A DNA stretch of 64,000 nucleotides from Elmis aenea (lineage: Eukaryota > Arthropoda > Insecta > Coleoptera > Elmidae). A program made the translations under genes and the position numbers. Below, piece by piece: positions 11,743 to 22,875 of this stretch (position 1 is the stretch's first letter; each line of letters starts with the position of its first letter). The stretch is from contig OX393576.1 of NCBI GenBank assembly GCA_947652605.1, positions 59,558,966 through 59,622,965 of the forward strand, written 5' to 3'. The notes below the pieces were generated by a model, which saw only the letters and a list, made by a program, of their open reading frames with translations, was not told where the DNA came from and searched no databases.

Positions 11743-11781
11743 GTTACATTAATGAAGGTTTCTGCGAGACAACCTCTTCAG
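11743..11781 (+). CDS. Candidate second coding exon, 39 bases
   Basis: An acceptor (ATTCTTTAAACAAACTTTAG) precedes 11743 and a donor (CTTCAG|GTAAAT) follows 11781. In the phase set by the upstream exon it reads SYINEGFCETTSS and leaves one base for the next codon. The exon length is divisible by three and both boundaries match consensus. A possible third exon after the acceptor at about 11881 would add DFKTRR and stop, which would make an improbably short protein. More likely the next true exon is further away, beyond or within the transposon-rich DNA downstream. Confidence 0.38.
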
Positions 11782-13750
11782 GTAAATTTTTCAAAGGACA
11801 CTTTTAGTAGATTAAAGAAATTATTCGTTAGCTGCAACTCGATTTCTATTTAATTTAAACCTGTTTTATTAAATTTGACGCAGACTTTAAAACCAGAAGA
11901 TGAATGTATACTGACTTGAAAATTGCTAATTAAATTGGCTTAGTTTAAGTCGCACAACACACAAATATTAAATACCTTTATGACTTAGGTTGGATTTTAA
12001 TTAATAGTTACAATAGTCGAAACTTATTTTACATTAAAAACTCTTTTTAGAGAATCATTATCTTTGTTAAAAATTGCTACAGTTTTGCTACATTTGTGGA
12101 AGATCGTTCTGATCACGTGGACTATACTTCAGCCTGGATTTTTACGTTTTTATATTGTTGGGTAAAATTATTTCTGTAAATATAGAGTACCTCTAGGGAA
12201 TTACAAAACGCTCACGTTCGGCTGCGATGCCGAAACGACTCTTGACATCTTGCTTCGGAGAACAACCTTTTCGTTTGTTGACACTTGTCAATTACTTTAT
12301 AGCGGCCTGTAAATACATTCCGCCAACCGCATAAATAAGCTCCAAAAAAGAGACCTGTACGATAAATGCACAAATAAGTAAGTAACGACGCTTTGCGTTT
12401 CGGCGCCGACAAAAATTGACTTTTATTTATTTTAATAGTTATTTACGTAACAAGGAAAGTGGTACTTTACTGGACGAGTGGACAGTTTTGGGACGAGCCG
12501 TAGGCGAGTCCTGAAAGTTTACGAGTCCAGTAAAGACACTTTACGGGTATGTTACGTACAATATTTTTTCTGTCCGTCACACACACCAAAATCACTATCG
12601 TCACCATCCATAATTAAACAATAACTTTACAAAACTACAGGTAAAAATTCGCTTGGTTGTTTAACAGCTCAAATCAATAAAATTACTCATCATCATGGCA
12701 ACCAGCTACTTTCCGTACTAGGCCAGTAAAGATGTATTTTCCAGCCTAAAAATTGATCGGAAACGACTGATTTTCTGGACGGACGCAGAAAAAGTCATTT
12801 AATTCTATGTATGAGCAAAATCTATTATATACAAATATATTATTGAATTATTTGATTTGATAAATCAGATAAGTTTTACTGAAATAATTTTTAATTTTTT
12901 ATAAAGAATCTGTTGCAGGAATGCTATACCACTGTCGAGCCCATCGTCTTTTTGTCCGTATCCTTTCATATACTTCATATACTTCAATTTCATTTACAAA
13001 TACATAGCGAAACTGTGGCTCTGAATATGATACACGTTTTTACTTTCAAATACTAAAGCTTATCAACAAACGAACATTAGCGGGTATGTGTGCAAATACT
13101 GTTTTAATCATAAACAAAAAATAAACAAGCTCATTCATTAGCCGTTTTAATCATAAAATATACACACATTTACATAATTACAAGTCTTGTTTGTACATTT
13201 AAAGCATTCGATGTATCATAATAAAAGTAAATTTGAACTATTCAAAAAAAATTTAAACGTTGCAGCATTAGTTTTTTATCAAACACCTTGCGCTCTAAGC
13301 AACACCAACATTGTTCAATCAACATAGTTCAGTAAACAAAACTAACGATACCATTATACAAACATTTCAACACTCAATTATCCTGCAAGCTATATGCACA
13401 TTTTAATGTAATAATTTATAAAACTTAAAGTACCAGTTTTACCAACGAAAACTGTCAGCTAGATACGCAAAGTTTTAATTGGACTTTAGAGATGCAAAGC
13501 ATTATACAAGTTATTTCTGTTTAGTTTGTGTACTTTAAAACAAGATTTCATGCATATTCTCATTGAATTATCATTGCAGGACCGTTATGAATAGAGACTA
13601 TACAAAATCAGAAATGTTTGCTAATGCCTGCGCCCCCAAAAGTTTAGAACAAAATAACAATGTAAACAAATACAAGAATAACACAACATATTGTGACAAC
13701 TGAGTAAACAAAAGTTGAAGCCAAAAACTAGAGCACTGCTTTGAGAAATC
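11782..13750. other. AT-rich stretch, possible intron of the candidate gene
   Basis: No exon with acceptor, open frame and donor in the required phase was found by eye. A GC-richer patch at 12205-12410 gives only a 66-codon ORF on the minus strand without a known domain. A hairpin element lies at 12444-12559. Confidence 0.45.
12444..12559. repeat. 116-bp foldback element
   Basis: TACGTAACA at 12444 is repeated inverted as TGTTACGTA at 12551-12559. Inside, AAAGTG and CTTTACTGGAC on the left return as GTCCAGTAAAG and CACTTT on the right. The centre carries the symmetric ACGAGCCGTAGGCGAGT. Related words (CAGTAAAG and GGACGGACGCAG) recur at 12725-12790, opposite CTGTCCGTC near 12570, so a larger degenerate element up to about 12793 is possible. 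Confidence 0.6.
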
Positions 13751-13976
13751 GTCACCGGGTTGCGGCAACGAATATTATATTTTTGGTAAAACTTAATTTT
13801 GTAGTAAAAACACACCACTGATTTATGATAGTGTATCAGCTGGACTGACTATGACTGACTAAACGCTGCAGTTTGGATCCGTTATATACGATTTTTAGGG
13901 ATACCGTAATGTTCTGATTACTAATATAATAGTAATATGGTAACCGTACTACTCTGCTGCGATTGGTAGAGCTGCG
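13751..13976 (-). repeat. Left long terminal repeat of the gypsy element (3' LTR by orientation)
   Basis: This 226-bp segment matches 16439-16701 in the same orientation. Shared landmarks are GTCACC at the outer edge, CAACGAATATKATATTYTTG, TTTATGATAGTGTATCAGCT, CAGTTTGGATC and GATTGGTAGAGCTGCG at the inner edge. It lacks about 35 bases found in the right copy (around 16620-16655). Both copies diverge outside the shared part, which places the boundaries. On the minus strand a TATATAA promoter-like box precedes the CAGTCCAGC stretch, as expected for an LTR transcription start. Confidence 0.7.
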
Positions 13977-13984
13977 AATTTTTT

Positions 13985-14702
13985 AAGGGCGTAATGCTCG
14001 TGTTAGTTATGAGACATGTTGTAGGGTATAAATTACTCGTTTATTAAGAAAGGTAATCATATGAGGAAAAAAGCCTTCAATTGTCGATGAACTAATTGAT
14101 GTACCTATGTTATTCAAAATTTATTTTTTTTTTAAACAAGGCGCAAAAAAATTGTTTAAAATTGCCCATTTTGATAGTTCAGTAATATTGTAAAAATTTG
14201 TAAATAATGAGTATATGAGGACATAGATACTTACATTGAAACTTTTACTTTACAAATCAGTTTTCCTGTAAATAATATATTTACAAATAACATTGCAATT
14301 CTTATGTAACAAGTGCATGTTTTGCTAAAATATCAAATACACATTGCCTATCAGGCGCTTTGCAAGGTATCGTTGTTTTTTGTGGCATTAAGATAAGCTA
14401 CACTGTAAAACTAGGTATTTAAATGTTTTCTTATCGACTAGCTGACAAGGGACTAATACGCGGGGAATGTAACATGCATTGATGTATAAAATCTATGAGT
14501 CGTCCGCTTTTTTAAAAACAGTGTCCATAACTCATTCAGGCAATTAAGCTGTCAATCCAACAAAGAAACATCTACCTCATAACATCTATGGATACGTATA
14601 CTTATGCTACGTCAATAACGCGATTTATATAAGTTCATCTCATTCAGAACTATGTTGACTCTCTCGTAGTTAAATTTTATTTCGTTAGCATTACACCCTT
14701 AA
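13985..14702. mobile_element. TTAA-flanked 718-bp inverted-repeat element
   Basis: TTAAGGGCGTAATGCT at 13985 faces AGCATTACACCCTTAA ending at 14702, so 15 of 16 bases are inverted-repeated and both ends include TTAA. TTAA duplication is the target preference of piggyBac-type and some Kolobok-type elements. There is no transposase coding sequence inside. It sits directly beside the end of the left LTR, consistent with insertion into the gypsy element, though the interrupted sequence cannot be rejoined by eye. Confidence 0.55.
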
Positions 14703-14822
14703 GTGAAAGCTTATAAACCTCGCTGACTGTCAAAATCTTGTTCTTAGACTTACCGCCATCTAGCGATAATTTATAGCGAATAGTTCTTAGACTTATCGCC
14801 ATCTCTGGGATAAATTAGAGAA

Positions 14823-16438
14823 CTAGTTACCGGCCTCAGTCGGTTTTATATGGGAATTTCTCAACCTGTGTAGTAGACCGTGAGCGTAGTCGGTAGCCAC
14901 TACCTGGTATAGGTTGATGTCCTGGATCAGTTCGAGCGGGGGACGGTTTGGTGCAGTGATGTGGTAGTGGTAAAGAACTCGGAGTTGTAGTGAATCAGAA
15001 ACTATAAGTTGGTCGTCGCCTTGGTTTCGCCGCCACAGATGGTCCCGGAGCCAGTTGCAGACGCCCAAGAAGGGCCGTAGTTGTTTTCGCGTCGTTGGCT
15101 CGGTTGACATTTTTATGCTGTGGACGTAGGTCGGCAGTGGTTGATTGTTTTCTGCCGTAACAAAGTGCCCCAGGTACTCGATTCTGTCTGTACCAAACTT
15201 GCACTTCTTGAGATTGCAACGAAGCCCATGCCTTTGCAGTCTGTCGAACACCTGTCGCAGATGGTGCACGTGTTCGTGCCATGTCTTCGAGTACACCACG
15301 ATGCCATAAAAGTATGTCACTGTGAAGTGGTTTTGTATACCACGAAGAACTTGTTCTGCTATCAGCTTATAGAATCGAGCTGGTGCATTTTTCAATCCGC
15401 AGGGTATCACCATGAATTGGAACGTAAAGTCATCAGAGGTTGAGAAGGCTGTGAGATGCTTGGGTGCTGAGTCCATCGGAACCTGCCAATTTCCAGCCTT
15501 TAGGTCGAGGGTCGTGAAGATCTTAGCTTGTCCAAGGTTGCCTAGGGTGTCGGTGATGAGTAGCAGTGGGGCGTAATCGTCGATGGTCTGCTGATTTAGC
15601 TGGCGGTAATGCACGCAGAATCTTTGGGAGCCATCTTTCTTCTTCACGAGGACAATCGGGAAGTTATAGCTAGATGTGCTTGGCTCGATGACACCTTCTG
15701 TTATCATCTCTTCCACCAGAGCGGCGATAAAAAGCTTCTTATTGAGGCAGCAGCGGTTGTTGGCCAATCTAAACGGCTGGTCCTCTCGAAGCGAAATCGT
15801 GTACGCAGTGGGAGGTCCGCGGTCACGGAACACTGGCTCGTATCGATCCAGGAGATGCAAAAATGCGGCACGGTGATGATCCGGAAACTTGTGGGTGAGA
15901 TCGGGATTTGTCGATGGCGTTGACGTTGATTCAGCAGAGCTCTTGTATGCGGGGGCATCGGCCGTCCAGCCGATCGTCTGCCCGGTGGAGGCGAAGTGTA
16001 TGCTTTGTCGCTCGAAGTCCATAGTAACCCGTTGCTGAGTTAGCCAGTCATAGCCTAGTATAAGAGGTTCCCGTAGTGTAGGGACGACGAGGCACTGGGC
16101 TGTGTAGACGTGTTGGCCTGCGTTGAAACTAACCGAGGTCCGTCCGGATACTAAGAGGTTAGTGTGGGTATCGCCGAGTCGTATGGTAATGCCTGGAGTG
16201 GGTGTTGTCTGTTGTGCCAGCTCTGGACGCACGAAGCTATGACTAGCGGCCGAATCGACTAGTGCATGTATGTGATGGTCTTGGAGCTGCACGGGAATCT
16301 TCGGGAGGTGGCCAATAGACAAGTGGTTTAGGACCGGGTGAACTGAGGTGGAGGAGGTAGCAAGCAAGGGAAGTATGGACAGTGCCAGTTCCGGGCGGGC
16401 CAGTAGTGGCATCGTGGAAGTTTTTCCGGCAGGCGTTG
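14823..16438 (-). pseudogene. Ty3/gypsy pol relic: protease and reverse transcriptase, inactive
   Basis: The 529-codon frame on the minus strand starts at 16412. Its first third contains the retropepsin motif HALVDSAASHSFV (residues ~49-61) and the flap-like LILGYDWL. Reverse transcriptase follows: VKKKDGSQRFCVHYRQLN, LDLKAGNWQVPMD, GLKNAPARF and KKCKFGTDRIEYLGH. Two features make it dead. The protease triad reads DSA rather than DTG/DSG, and the polymerase box reads YFYGIVVY where Tyr-x-Asp-Asp is required. From residue ~455 the sequence leaves the RT thumb and continues with DSLQLRVLYHYH, perhaps from the integrase zinc-binding region, so RNase H is deleted. gag is absent: the right LTR touches the pol frame almost directly. 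The long open frame despite these losses is notable. Confidence 0.85.
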
Positions 16439-16701
16439 GTCACCGAGTTGAGGCAACGAATATGATATTCTTGGTAGAACTTAATTTTATAGCAGAAACA
16501 ACACTTATTTATGATAGTGTATCAGCTGGACCACAGAACATGCTGGACTGACTAAACGAAGCAGTTTGGATCTCTTTATATACGATTTTCAGGGATACCA
16601 CTATGTTCTGATTAGTAGATCTACGTCGGGGGCGGAGCCTACCAATCTATAGCAGTTTAATATGATAACCGTACTGCTATGCTGTGATTGGTAGAGCTGC
16701 G
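16439..16701 (-). repeat. Right long terminal repeat of the gypsy element (5' LTR by orientation)
   Basis: Direct-repeat partner of 13751-13976. On the minus strand it holds GTATATAAAGAGATC, a TATA-like box, about 50 bases before the CAGTCCAGC stretch. It is longer than the left copy by a GC-rich piece (around 16620-16650). A primer-binding site is not recognisable: the pol frame follows within about 30 bases. The outer flank carries a CAGGGTG element inserted at the TA at 16723. Confidence 0.7.
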
Positions 16702-16724
16702 CCCGGACGGAGCCCAGGAATCTA

Positions 16725-17326
16725 CAGGGTGTAGACTTGGATCACGCAACATGGCAATTATTTTAGAAAAAAAGTGCAAACAGGTTTTTTTTGAAGAGAA
16801 AAAATTCTATATCCATAAATATAATCAATATTAATTTTTCGTTATCCAATAACTAAAAATTGAGAAAATTACTAAACTCGTTTTGACAAAAATCTGTAGG
16901 GCCTTGGAATTATGCTGTCAACTGCCCATCCTAATAACGCTTAGTATACTATCACTTTGACGCAAAGTTTTTATTATTTCTTGGAATAAAAACATACCTC
17001 ATTGTATAAAATAAATGTTTGATAAAATATAAAGTATAATTAGGAATGAATTTCGCGTCAAAGTGACAGTATAAGTGACATTAGGATGGGCAGTTGCACA
17101 GCATAACTCCACGGCACTAGATTTTTGTCAAAACACGTTTTGTAATTTGCTTAATTTTCAGTTACTGGAAAACTAAAAATTAACATTGATTACATGTATA
17201 AATCCAGATTTTTTTTCTCTTCAAAAAACCTATTTGCAAATTTTTACTAAAATAATTTGGGAAGATAAATATACAACTTTTAAAATTTTACCATTGAAAT
17301 TGCTATGTGCTTCAAGTCTACACGGT
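16725..17326. mobile_element. ~600-bp palindromic CAGGGTG element
   Basis: CAGGGTGTAGACTTGGATCA at 16725 faces GCTTCAAGTCTACAC near 17309-17323. Nearly the whole element folds back: TTATGCTGTCAACTGCCCAT (about 16912) pairs with ATGGGCAGTTGCACAGCATA (about 17086), and CACTTTGACGC with GCGTCAAAGTG. The arms are about 285 bp. It is inserted at a TA in the flank of the gypsy right LTR, so it is younger than that element. The outermost right bases have decayed. No coding capacity. Confidence 0.8.
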
Positions 17327-20165
17327 AACAAAATAATAACACAATAACTTGTACAAATCAAATAATTTACATTAGCGTTTTTTTTTTACAATAAACGTGT
17401 GTTGGAATTTTAAACTTATCATGATTGTGGTTCGAGGATTTAAGAGATGTTGTCCATTGTAAATTAACATTTCGTGTTAATATAACAATAAACCAGTACA
17501 ATATGAAAAACTTGCGAGTCAACGGAAGCTAATGCAAATAAGAATAAATTTGGAACTTATTCTAAAAAGTTTGTACTGGTCATATAGTGTGGCGTCAGAA
17601 AGCTTTCCCGGTGAATATAATGTTTAAGGTAGCAAATTCTTTTTTACAATTCATGTGCAGTTTTGTGAACTTTAAAATAAGCAAAAGTGAACCACAAGAA
17701 TCATTATGTTGTTATCAATCTGTGGACGAAATATTTCTTTAACATGATAATGGAAAAATTACTAAAGAAAGGCATTACATTTACTGCATCGTTACTTCAG
17801 CTTTGGAAATCTAATGTACCTACAGGAAGTATATTTTATTTCATACTGATAAACTTATTAGTTACCAGCAAGTTGCCCACTCGGACCGATGGAAACTTAT
17901 TTAATAGTCTTATTTAATTCTAGAGAACAAATGTGGAACATAAAAAAATTGTTTAGAAAAAAAGTCAATTAAGACCTGCTTACAATATACTTTTTTCTAA
18001 GTAACTATTTGTTGAAAAAATAAATAGGATTCATCATTATCTGGCCGACTCTTAAAATAGCAAATAAACTAGTATTCTTGTGGTCCACGTTTAAATTGTA
18101 GAAAAGTAGTTTTACTGTATTTATGTGGGTTTTATTACGGTCCGTAATTGATGTTCGCACAACTTAAAATAAACCACAATACCAGCAGTGTCAGCTAATG
18201 AAAATACTACAAAAGCTGCCTCTTTTTACTTGCTATACATAACAACGAATGTTCACAAACGATGCTTTTTTATACCGATATTGAGCTATACGTTATACTG
18301 CTATCGATCACCAAATTTACGGTGCACAAAAAGTTGTATTAAATCAAAACATGTCTAAACGGCTAGATCTTGCGAGAGCTTCTGTGAAAAAAGCACGAAA
18401 CCTTGTCGCTTACAAAGATGGCAGCTTAAGCCAAATTCCCCAAGGAGCTAGGACAATTAAGCTGGATATTTACAGAGAAAACATTGGATATCATAGTGGA
18501 TAATTATAATGCTTCTGAAATCATATAACTTCAAAAGAGGACAAAAATATTTGGTATATTTTCAATTTGTAAAAGCATTTGTTTGCTTTAGAGCTTTAAC
18601 AATAATCGAACAATTAGTGTAGACTATGATCCGAAAATAAAATAAAATAGGAGTTCTACCTGGTGCGCTAATTTTAATTCAGAGAATTTTCAAAAACGGT
18701 CTTATCAAATGCAAGTAAAAATTTGTAACCAAATGAGAACCTTTAAGGCAAAAACTGGCATGTCGTCGCCTGAGAGATTTTTTGTTCCATTTTGCGACAA
18801 ATCGAATGATCAATATCAAGATTACGTTTAAAGTATTATTGACAATTATAAAACACATAGATATAACAAAGCACGGAATATCCATTTTTCGTTTTATTCA
18901 ATTTACAAAACGTCTTATTTCACAGTTTTAATGATGCTTTATTGCTATTTAAATCTAAATCACGTTTGTTCGACAACAAATAAAATAAAAAAATTAATTT
19001 CAATACATTTCCAATAAATTATCTTCGCTGAAAGCAGCGACGGTATTGTCATAAAAATCATTAAAAGCTACTTCTCGAGAGCACAATGATCGTAGGATTA
19101 AGACTAGCAGTCCAAGTAATTTTCATTTATCTCTCACGGAATTTCAAGCCGAGATTTAATCTCAGCTTCAATACAATTTGCTGTAATAGATAATATAAGA
19201 CGTTGTAAAACACACTTAAAAGCTGAGCAATTTTACAGAAGTGCAACACTTGTAACGCTTTAGCATGCTTCAACTGTTGTGCAATTTTATATTACGTATC
19301 GTAGAAAATTACTGGTGCATTCGGTTCTTCATTTAGAACTAAAGAGAAAATGCATCACGTCACAAATACTTATCACAATTAAACATTAATTTAAAATTAA
19401 ATAGTTTTGTCTAAAGCGTTTCTAAAAAATAATTAATTTCGACGATTTGTTGCGTATGATTTGGTTAAAATTCCAGTGATCCGTTCTAAACAATTAAATT
19501 AATACTTACTGATGTAACATTACGAATGCGTTTATTTAAATACAACAAACAAATCTTCAAAATCAAAAATCCATATTTTAAATAAAAGGAACTCGCTGCA
19601 TTAATGCCAAAAAGCACACTAAAAATTCTCTTATACTTAAGGGCATAGGTAAAACAAACTATTTTACGGTTTTCAAGGTATTTTGACAAATCAGTGAGTT
19701 TATGTAATTTTGAATTTAAAAACATATGAATTAAATTTTGAGTTATTTTTCTCGGATTTAACATAATCGACGCATATTTTGTTGTCAATCAATTATTATT
19801 AAAAAAAAGCTTTTCTGTGTCATAACACAATTATTAGACATTGATAAACGTCGCCTAGGAGTTATTTTGTTTCATACGCCATTTTGCGGAAAATGGACAT
19901 CAATATCAAGATTGTGTTTAAAGTGTTCCCGTATCCTTTAACATAACCAAAACTTGAATTTGTTACCTAATAACGACGTTCTGGTGTTAATTTTGTTCCA
20001 TATCAAAAAAACTATTGACTAATTGCAGTTTTATTTGTTCCATGTCCATACATTACATGTTTTACGTGTTATTTGTTCTTTATCCATAATATAATTATTA
20101 TAACTATGCTTATAAATATAAATGGAAAAATAGATAGATATCACCTTTGAAACAATATTTGTTTT
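17327..20165. other. AT-rich stretch with one direct-repeat pair
   Basis: A segment at about 18757-18838 (CGTCGCCTGAGAG to ATCAATATCAAGATTACGTT) recurs in the same orientation at about 19846-19925 (CGTCGCCTAGGAG to ATCAATATCAAGATTGTGTT), about 1.1 kb apart. An ATG at 18352 opens a 49-codon frame (MSKRLDLARASVKKAR onward) ending at a TAA near 18503, with no known domain. TTTTGTTCCAT words recur through 18.7-21.5 kb, suggesting an old unrecognised repeat. Confidence 0.45.
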
Positions 20166-20177
20166 GGTTTACAGAAT

Positions 20178-20913
20178 GTGTTTGCTATACCTAAAGCGGA
20201 AATTTCAATTTTTTTCTTTAAAGATAAATATATCTACTACAACTTAAGCGCCCATTGCAGTTTAAATAACATTATTTCTTGTGCATTATGGCACAAAGCA
20301 ACAAACGAAAGAGCTAATAAGAATATTACCAGTGCTCTAATAAAACATTTGAAAACTTTAACATCAAAATACCTTCACATCAATCATAATATTTTCTGGT
20401 CAGATTCATATGTTCCTTAAAAGTCAAAACAGGTACAGTGTAATAAGTACTGCTCTTTTCAATTTTTTTATTTAAACTAATGTAATACCATTCACATAAT
20501 CAAGCAAACATTTTCAAAAGGATATGACTTGTACAAGAAGTTGATGCCATCTACAGTAAAATAAAAAAGCAACTGCGTTTATAGTTCATAACCCAAATTC
20601 ATGATTTTGAATTATTCTTGCTACTCCGAAAGGTAAAGCGCTGTTTTAATAAAATATCTAACAAGCAAATTACACGGATAATTTACTCTAAAGAAAACTA
20701 TTTTAAGTTCAGAAATACTTTTGATTAAGAATTTATTTAAATGAGTATGTGTAGAGTTTGCAAAACAAAATAATCCAAAACGTTTAACCCACCGAAAATA
20801 CTAAAATGCTGGCATAAATTTATTTTAAGTGACGAGAAAAATAATATATCGTCTATGTTAAAATATATGCCAGATATTGATAAAGACTTTTACAATAAAA
20901 TTCTGAAGTAGTT
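20178..20913 (+). pseudogene. Degenerate transposon-linked gene, DUF7869-like
   Basis: The frame from about 20178 reads IYYNLSAHCSLNNIISCALW, then HKATNERANKNITSALIKHL, and ends at NIFWSDSYVP just before a TAA. This fits a widespread arthropod repeat-associated family in which a Tyr-Asn-Leu strand, a Trp-His/Asn-Glu turn, an Arg-Gly-x-Asn-Glu helix and a Ser-Asp-x-Cys-x-Gly-Gln-Asn strand follow one another. After frameshifts it continues with VDAIYSKIKKQL near 20550, matching the acidic/His helix of that family. It ends with MLKYMPDIDKDFYNKIL (stop near 20910), matching the usual C-terminus. Stops and frameshifts show decay. I recall this domain as DUF7869. The biochemical function is unknown to me. 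Confidence 0.6.
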
Positions 20914-21955
20914 TTGTTTTTAGTTTTCAAGTATTAATTGTTGTTAAGTTCATATAATACATATAATTTGCTTGTTTACAATATTATTTTCCTTTTTATA
21001 CTATTTTTTACACTTGATTATTAAAAGAAAGCTAAAAGGTTTTAAAGTTTTTATTTAAAAAAAATGGTTTATAGTTGTATTTTATAAAATTTGAAGTTTC
21101 CACAAAAAACAATTAAAATAAAATTTTTATCATCACAATTTGGTTACAGTTTATTAAAATTATTGTACTTAACTTTTTATCTAAATACTATAAAAATACC
21201 ATACACATGGAACAAACTCGTTAAGGAAAGTAATAACTAGCTTAGTAGGTTGTTCCACATCCATTTTGAAATTGGTAGTGACTTAAAATTTTAATAAAAT
21301 GTCATAATTTTAAAATTATCGTATAGGTAGGTAATGTATTCGTTTAAAGCTCCTTTAGAAAAATTAAACGCATAAATATTTCTTCCTAACAGAACGATAA
21401 AAACAAAAGCTTTAAAGCCAATTTTCACAAAACGATCTACATATGATATGGAACAGAACAACTCTAGAGCGACGAAATTAAAGATATTAAATAAAAAAAT
21501 TACTATAATACAAGAATTAATTAAGTCAGTAAAATTTTTAAATTTAAAATGCCTTCTTTAATTTGTGACTGATAAAATTTTATGAAAATAAATAAAACGA
21601 TTTTTAGTGACGAACAAACTAAAGCATTTTTGCAAGAGATCCTACATAAAAAAAATATAAGTGTTTTATAATTAAGCTAAATTAAAATAATAAATGATTT
21701 ACAAATAATTTAAGCATAAATCAATAAAGCGTTCGAAAAGATTAGTTGTTAATGATGATACTTATTAAACCAGCTGCATATAAATAAATAAATAATTAGG
21801 AAAGGCACGGAAGAAAAATGGGAGCCTTGAAAACGACTTAGTTTTTCTACAAAACAGGCTCTTCGTCGATGATAAAATAAATGGTCAAAGAATATATTTC
21901 AAAATCGAAACCCTAAGGATAAATTTGAAATTTAAAAACATTTTATTAGTCACAC
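20914..21955. other. AT-rich stretch without recognisable gene
   Basis: Only short frames are present. Two GGAACA words near 21208 and 21450 mirror TTTTGTTCCAT words around 20.0 kb, possibly part of an old repeat. Confidence 0.4.
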
Positions 21956-22870
21956 ATCTCTTAAAACAAGGATGCGTGCTCAGCCCATTATTATTCTCAA
22001 TAGTTATAGATGGCGTAATTAAAGAAGTAAAACAAAAAATGAGACCGTTTCACCTAGGCAATGGAAAATGGAAAAAATAAACATAACGGATCTGATGTTC
22101 GCAGACGACATGATCTTAGTCGCGGAAACAGAATCTGCAACATAACCTAGAAACTCTAAACTAGAAATTGAAAAAAATTAATATGGAAATAAATACCGAA
22201 AAAACTAAATCTACGATCGTTACAACAGAAAACAAAGGGCAAAACATAACTTTAAATGGGCTTACTTTGAAACATGTAGAAAGCTTTAAACATTTAGGAG
22301 TGACCATACAGAAAAATGGAGGAATGGACAAGGAAATAAGCGAAATGACAGGAATTGTAGGACGAATATTTAACAGTTTAAGAACAATATTTTTTGGAAA
22401 TAAAAAAGCTTCATAACGAACAAAAGTGAAAGTGGTCATAAAGGCACTTTTATGCGGAAGTGATACGTGCACACTCACAAATAAAAATAGTAGCTGAGTA
22501 AATGCAGTATAAATGAGGTTTCTAAGAAAAATCCAAGGAAAAACAGAAAAAGATAGAATCAGAAACGAAACATGTAGAGAAGAATTAAAGATAAAGGTCA
22601 GTTGAAACAAAAGTACAAGAAAGACAGCTGGGATGTTTGGGTCAAATTTATAGGTTGAAACAAGAAAGGCTAACCAGAAAAGCTTATGAAGCAAGATCAC
22701 AGGGAAAAAAACAAACGAGGTAGACCGAGAAAATCTTGGCAAGAAGAAGTTAAAAAAGCAGCAAAGGACAGAAACATCAAATGGAAAGATAATAAAAACA
22801 TGAAAAAAGGCAGCACAACACAACTCAACAGTCGTACACCTGACAATAGAAGGACTAATGACTAAATAAA
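21956..22870 (+). pseudogene. Broken non-LTR retrotransposon (LINE) reverse transcriptase C-terminal half
   Basis: Pieces in all three frames line up with the second half of an APE-type LINE polymerase. LKQGCVLSPLLFSIVIDGVI (about 21961) is the RT segment before the catalytic box. MFADDMILVAETES (about 22094) is the FADD catalytic box. MEINTEKTKSTIVTTE leads into LKHVESFKHLGVTIQ (22180-22320), the palm/thumb region. MRFLRKIQGKT (about 22513) and NKRGRPRKSWQEEVKKAA (about 22707) form the basic C-terminal tail typical of this group. At least four frameshifts or stops break it. It ends near TAAATAAATAATAA, a likely 3' microsatellite tail. The 220-codon minus ORF over the same span is its antisense. 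Confidence 0.85.
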
Positions 22871-22875
22871 TAATA

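Noticed and set aside
18352..18503. 49-codon ORF beginning MSKRLDLARASVKKAR
   Set aside because: Protein-like start, but no domain, no splice support and a short length; could be chance.
22161..22823. 220-codon minus-strand ORF, rich in Phe, Leu and Ser, membrane-like
   Set aside because: It is the antisense of the LINE reverse transcriptase relic. An AT-rich, Lys-rich plus strand gives a hydrophobic antisense reading; the plus strand carries real motifs (FADD box, GRPRKSW tail).
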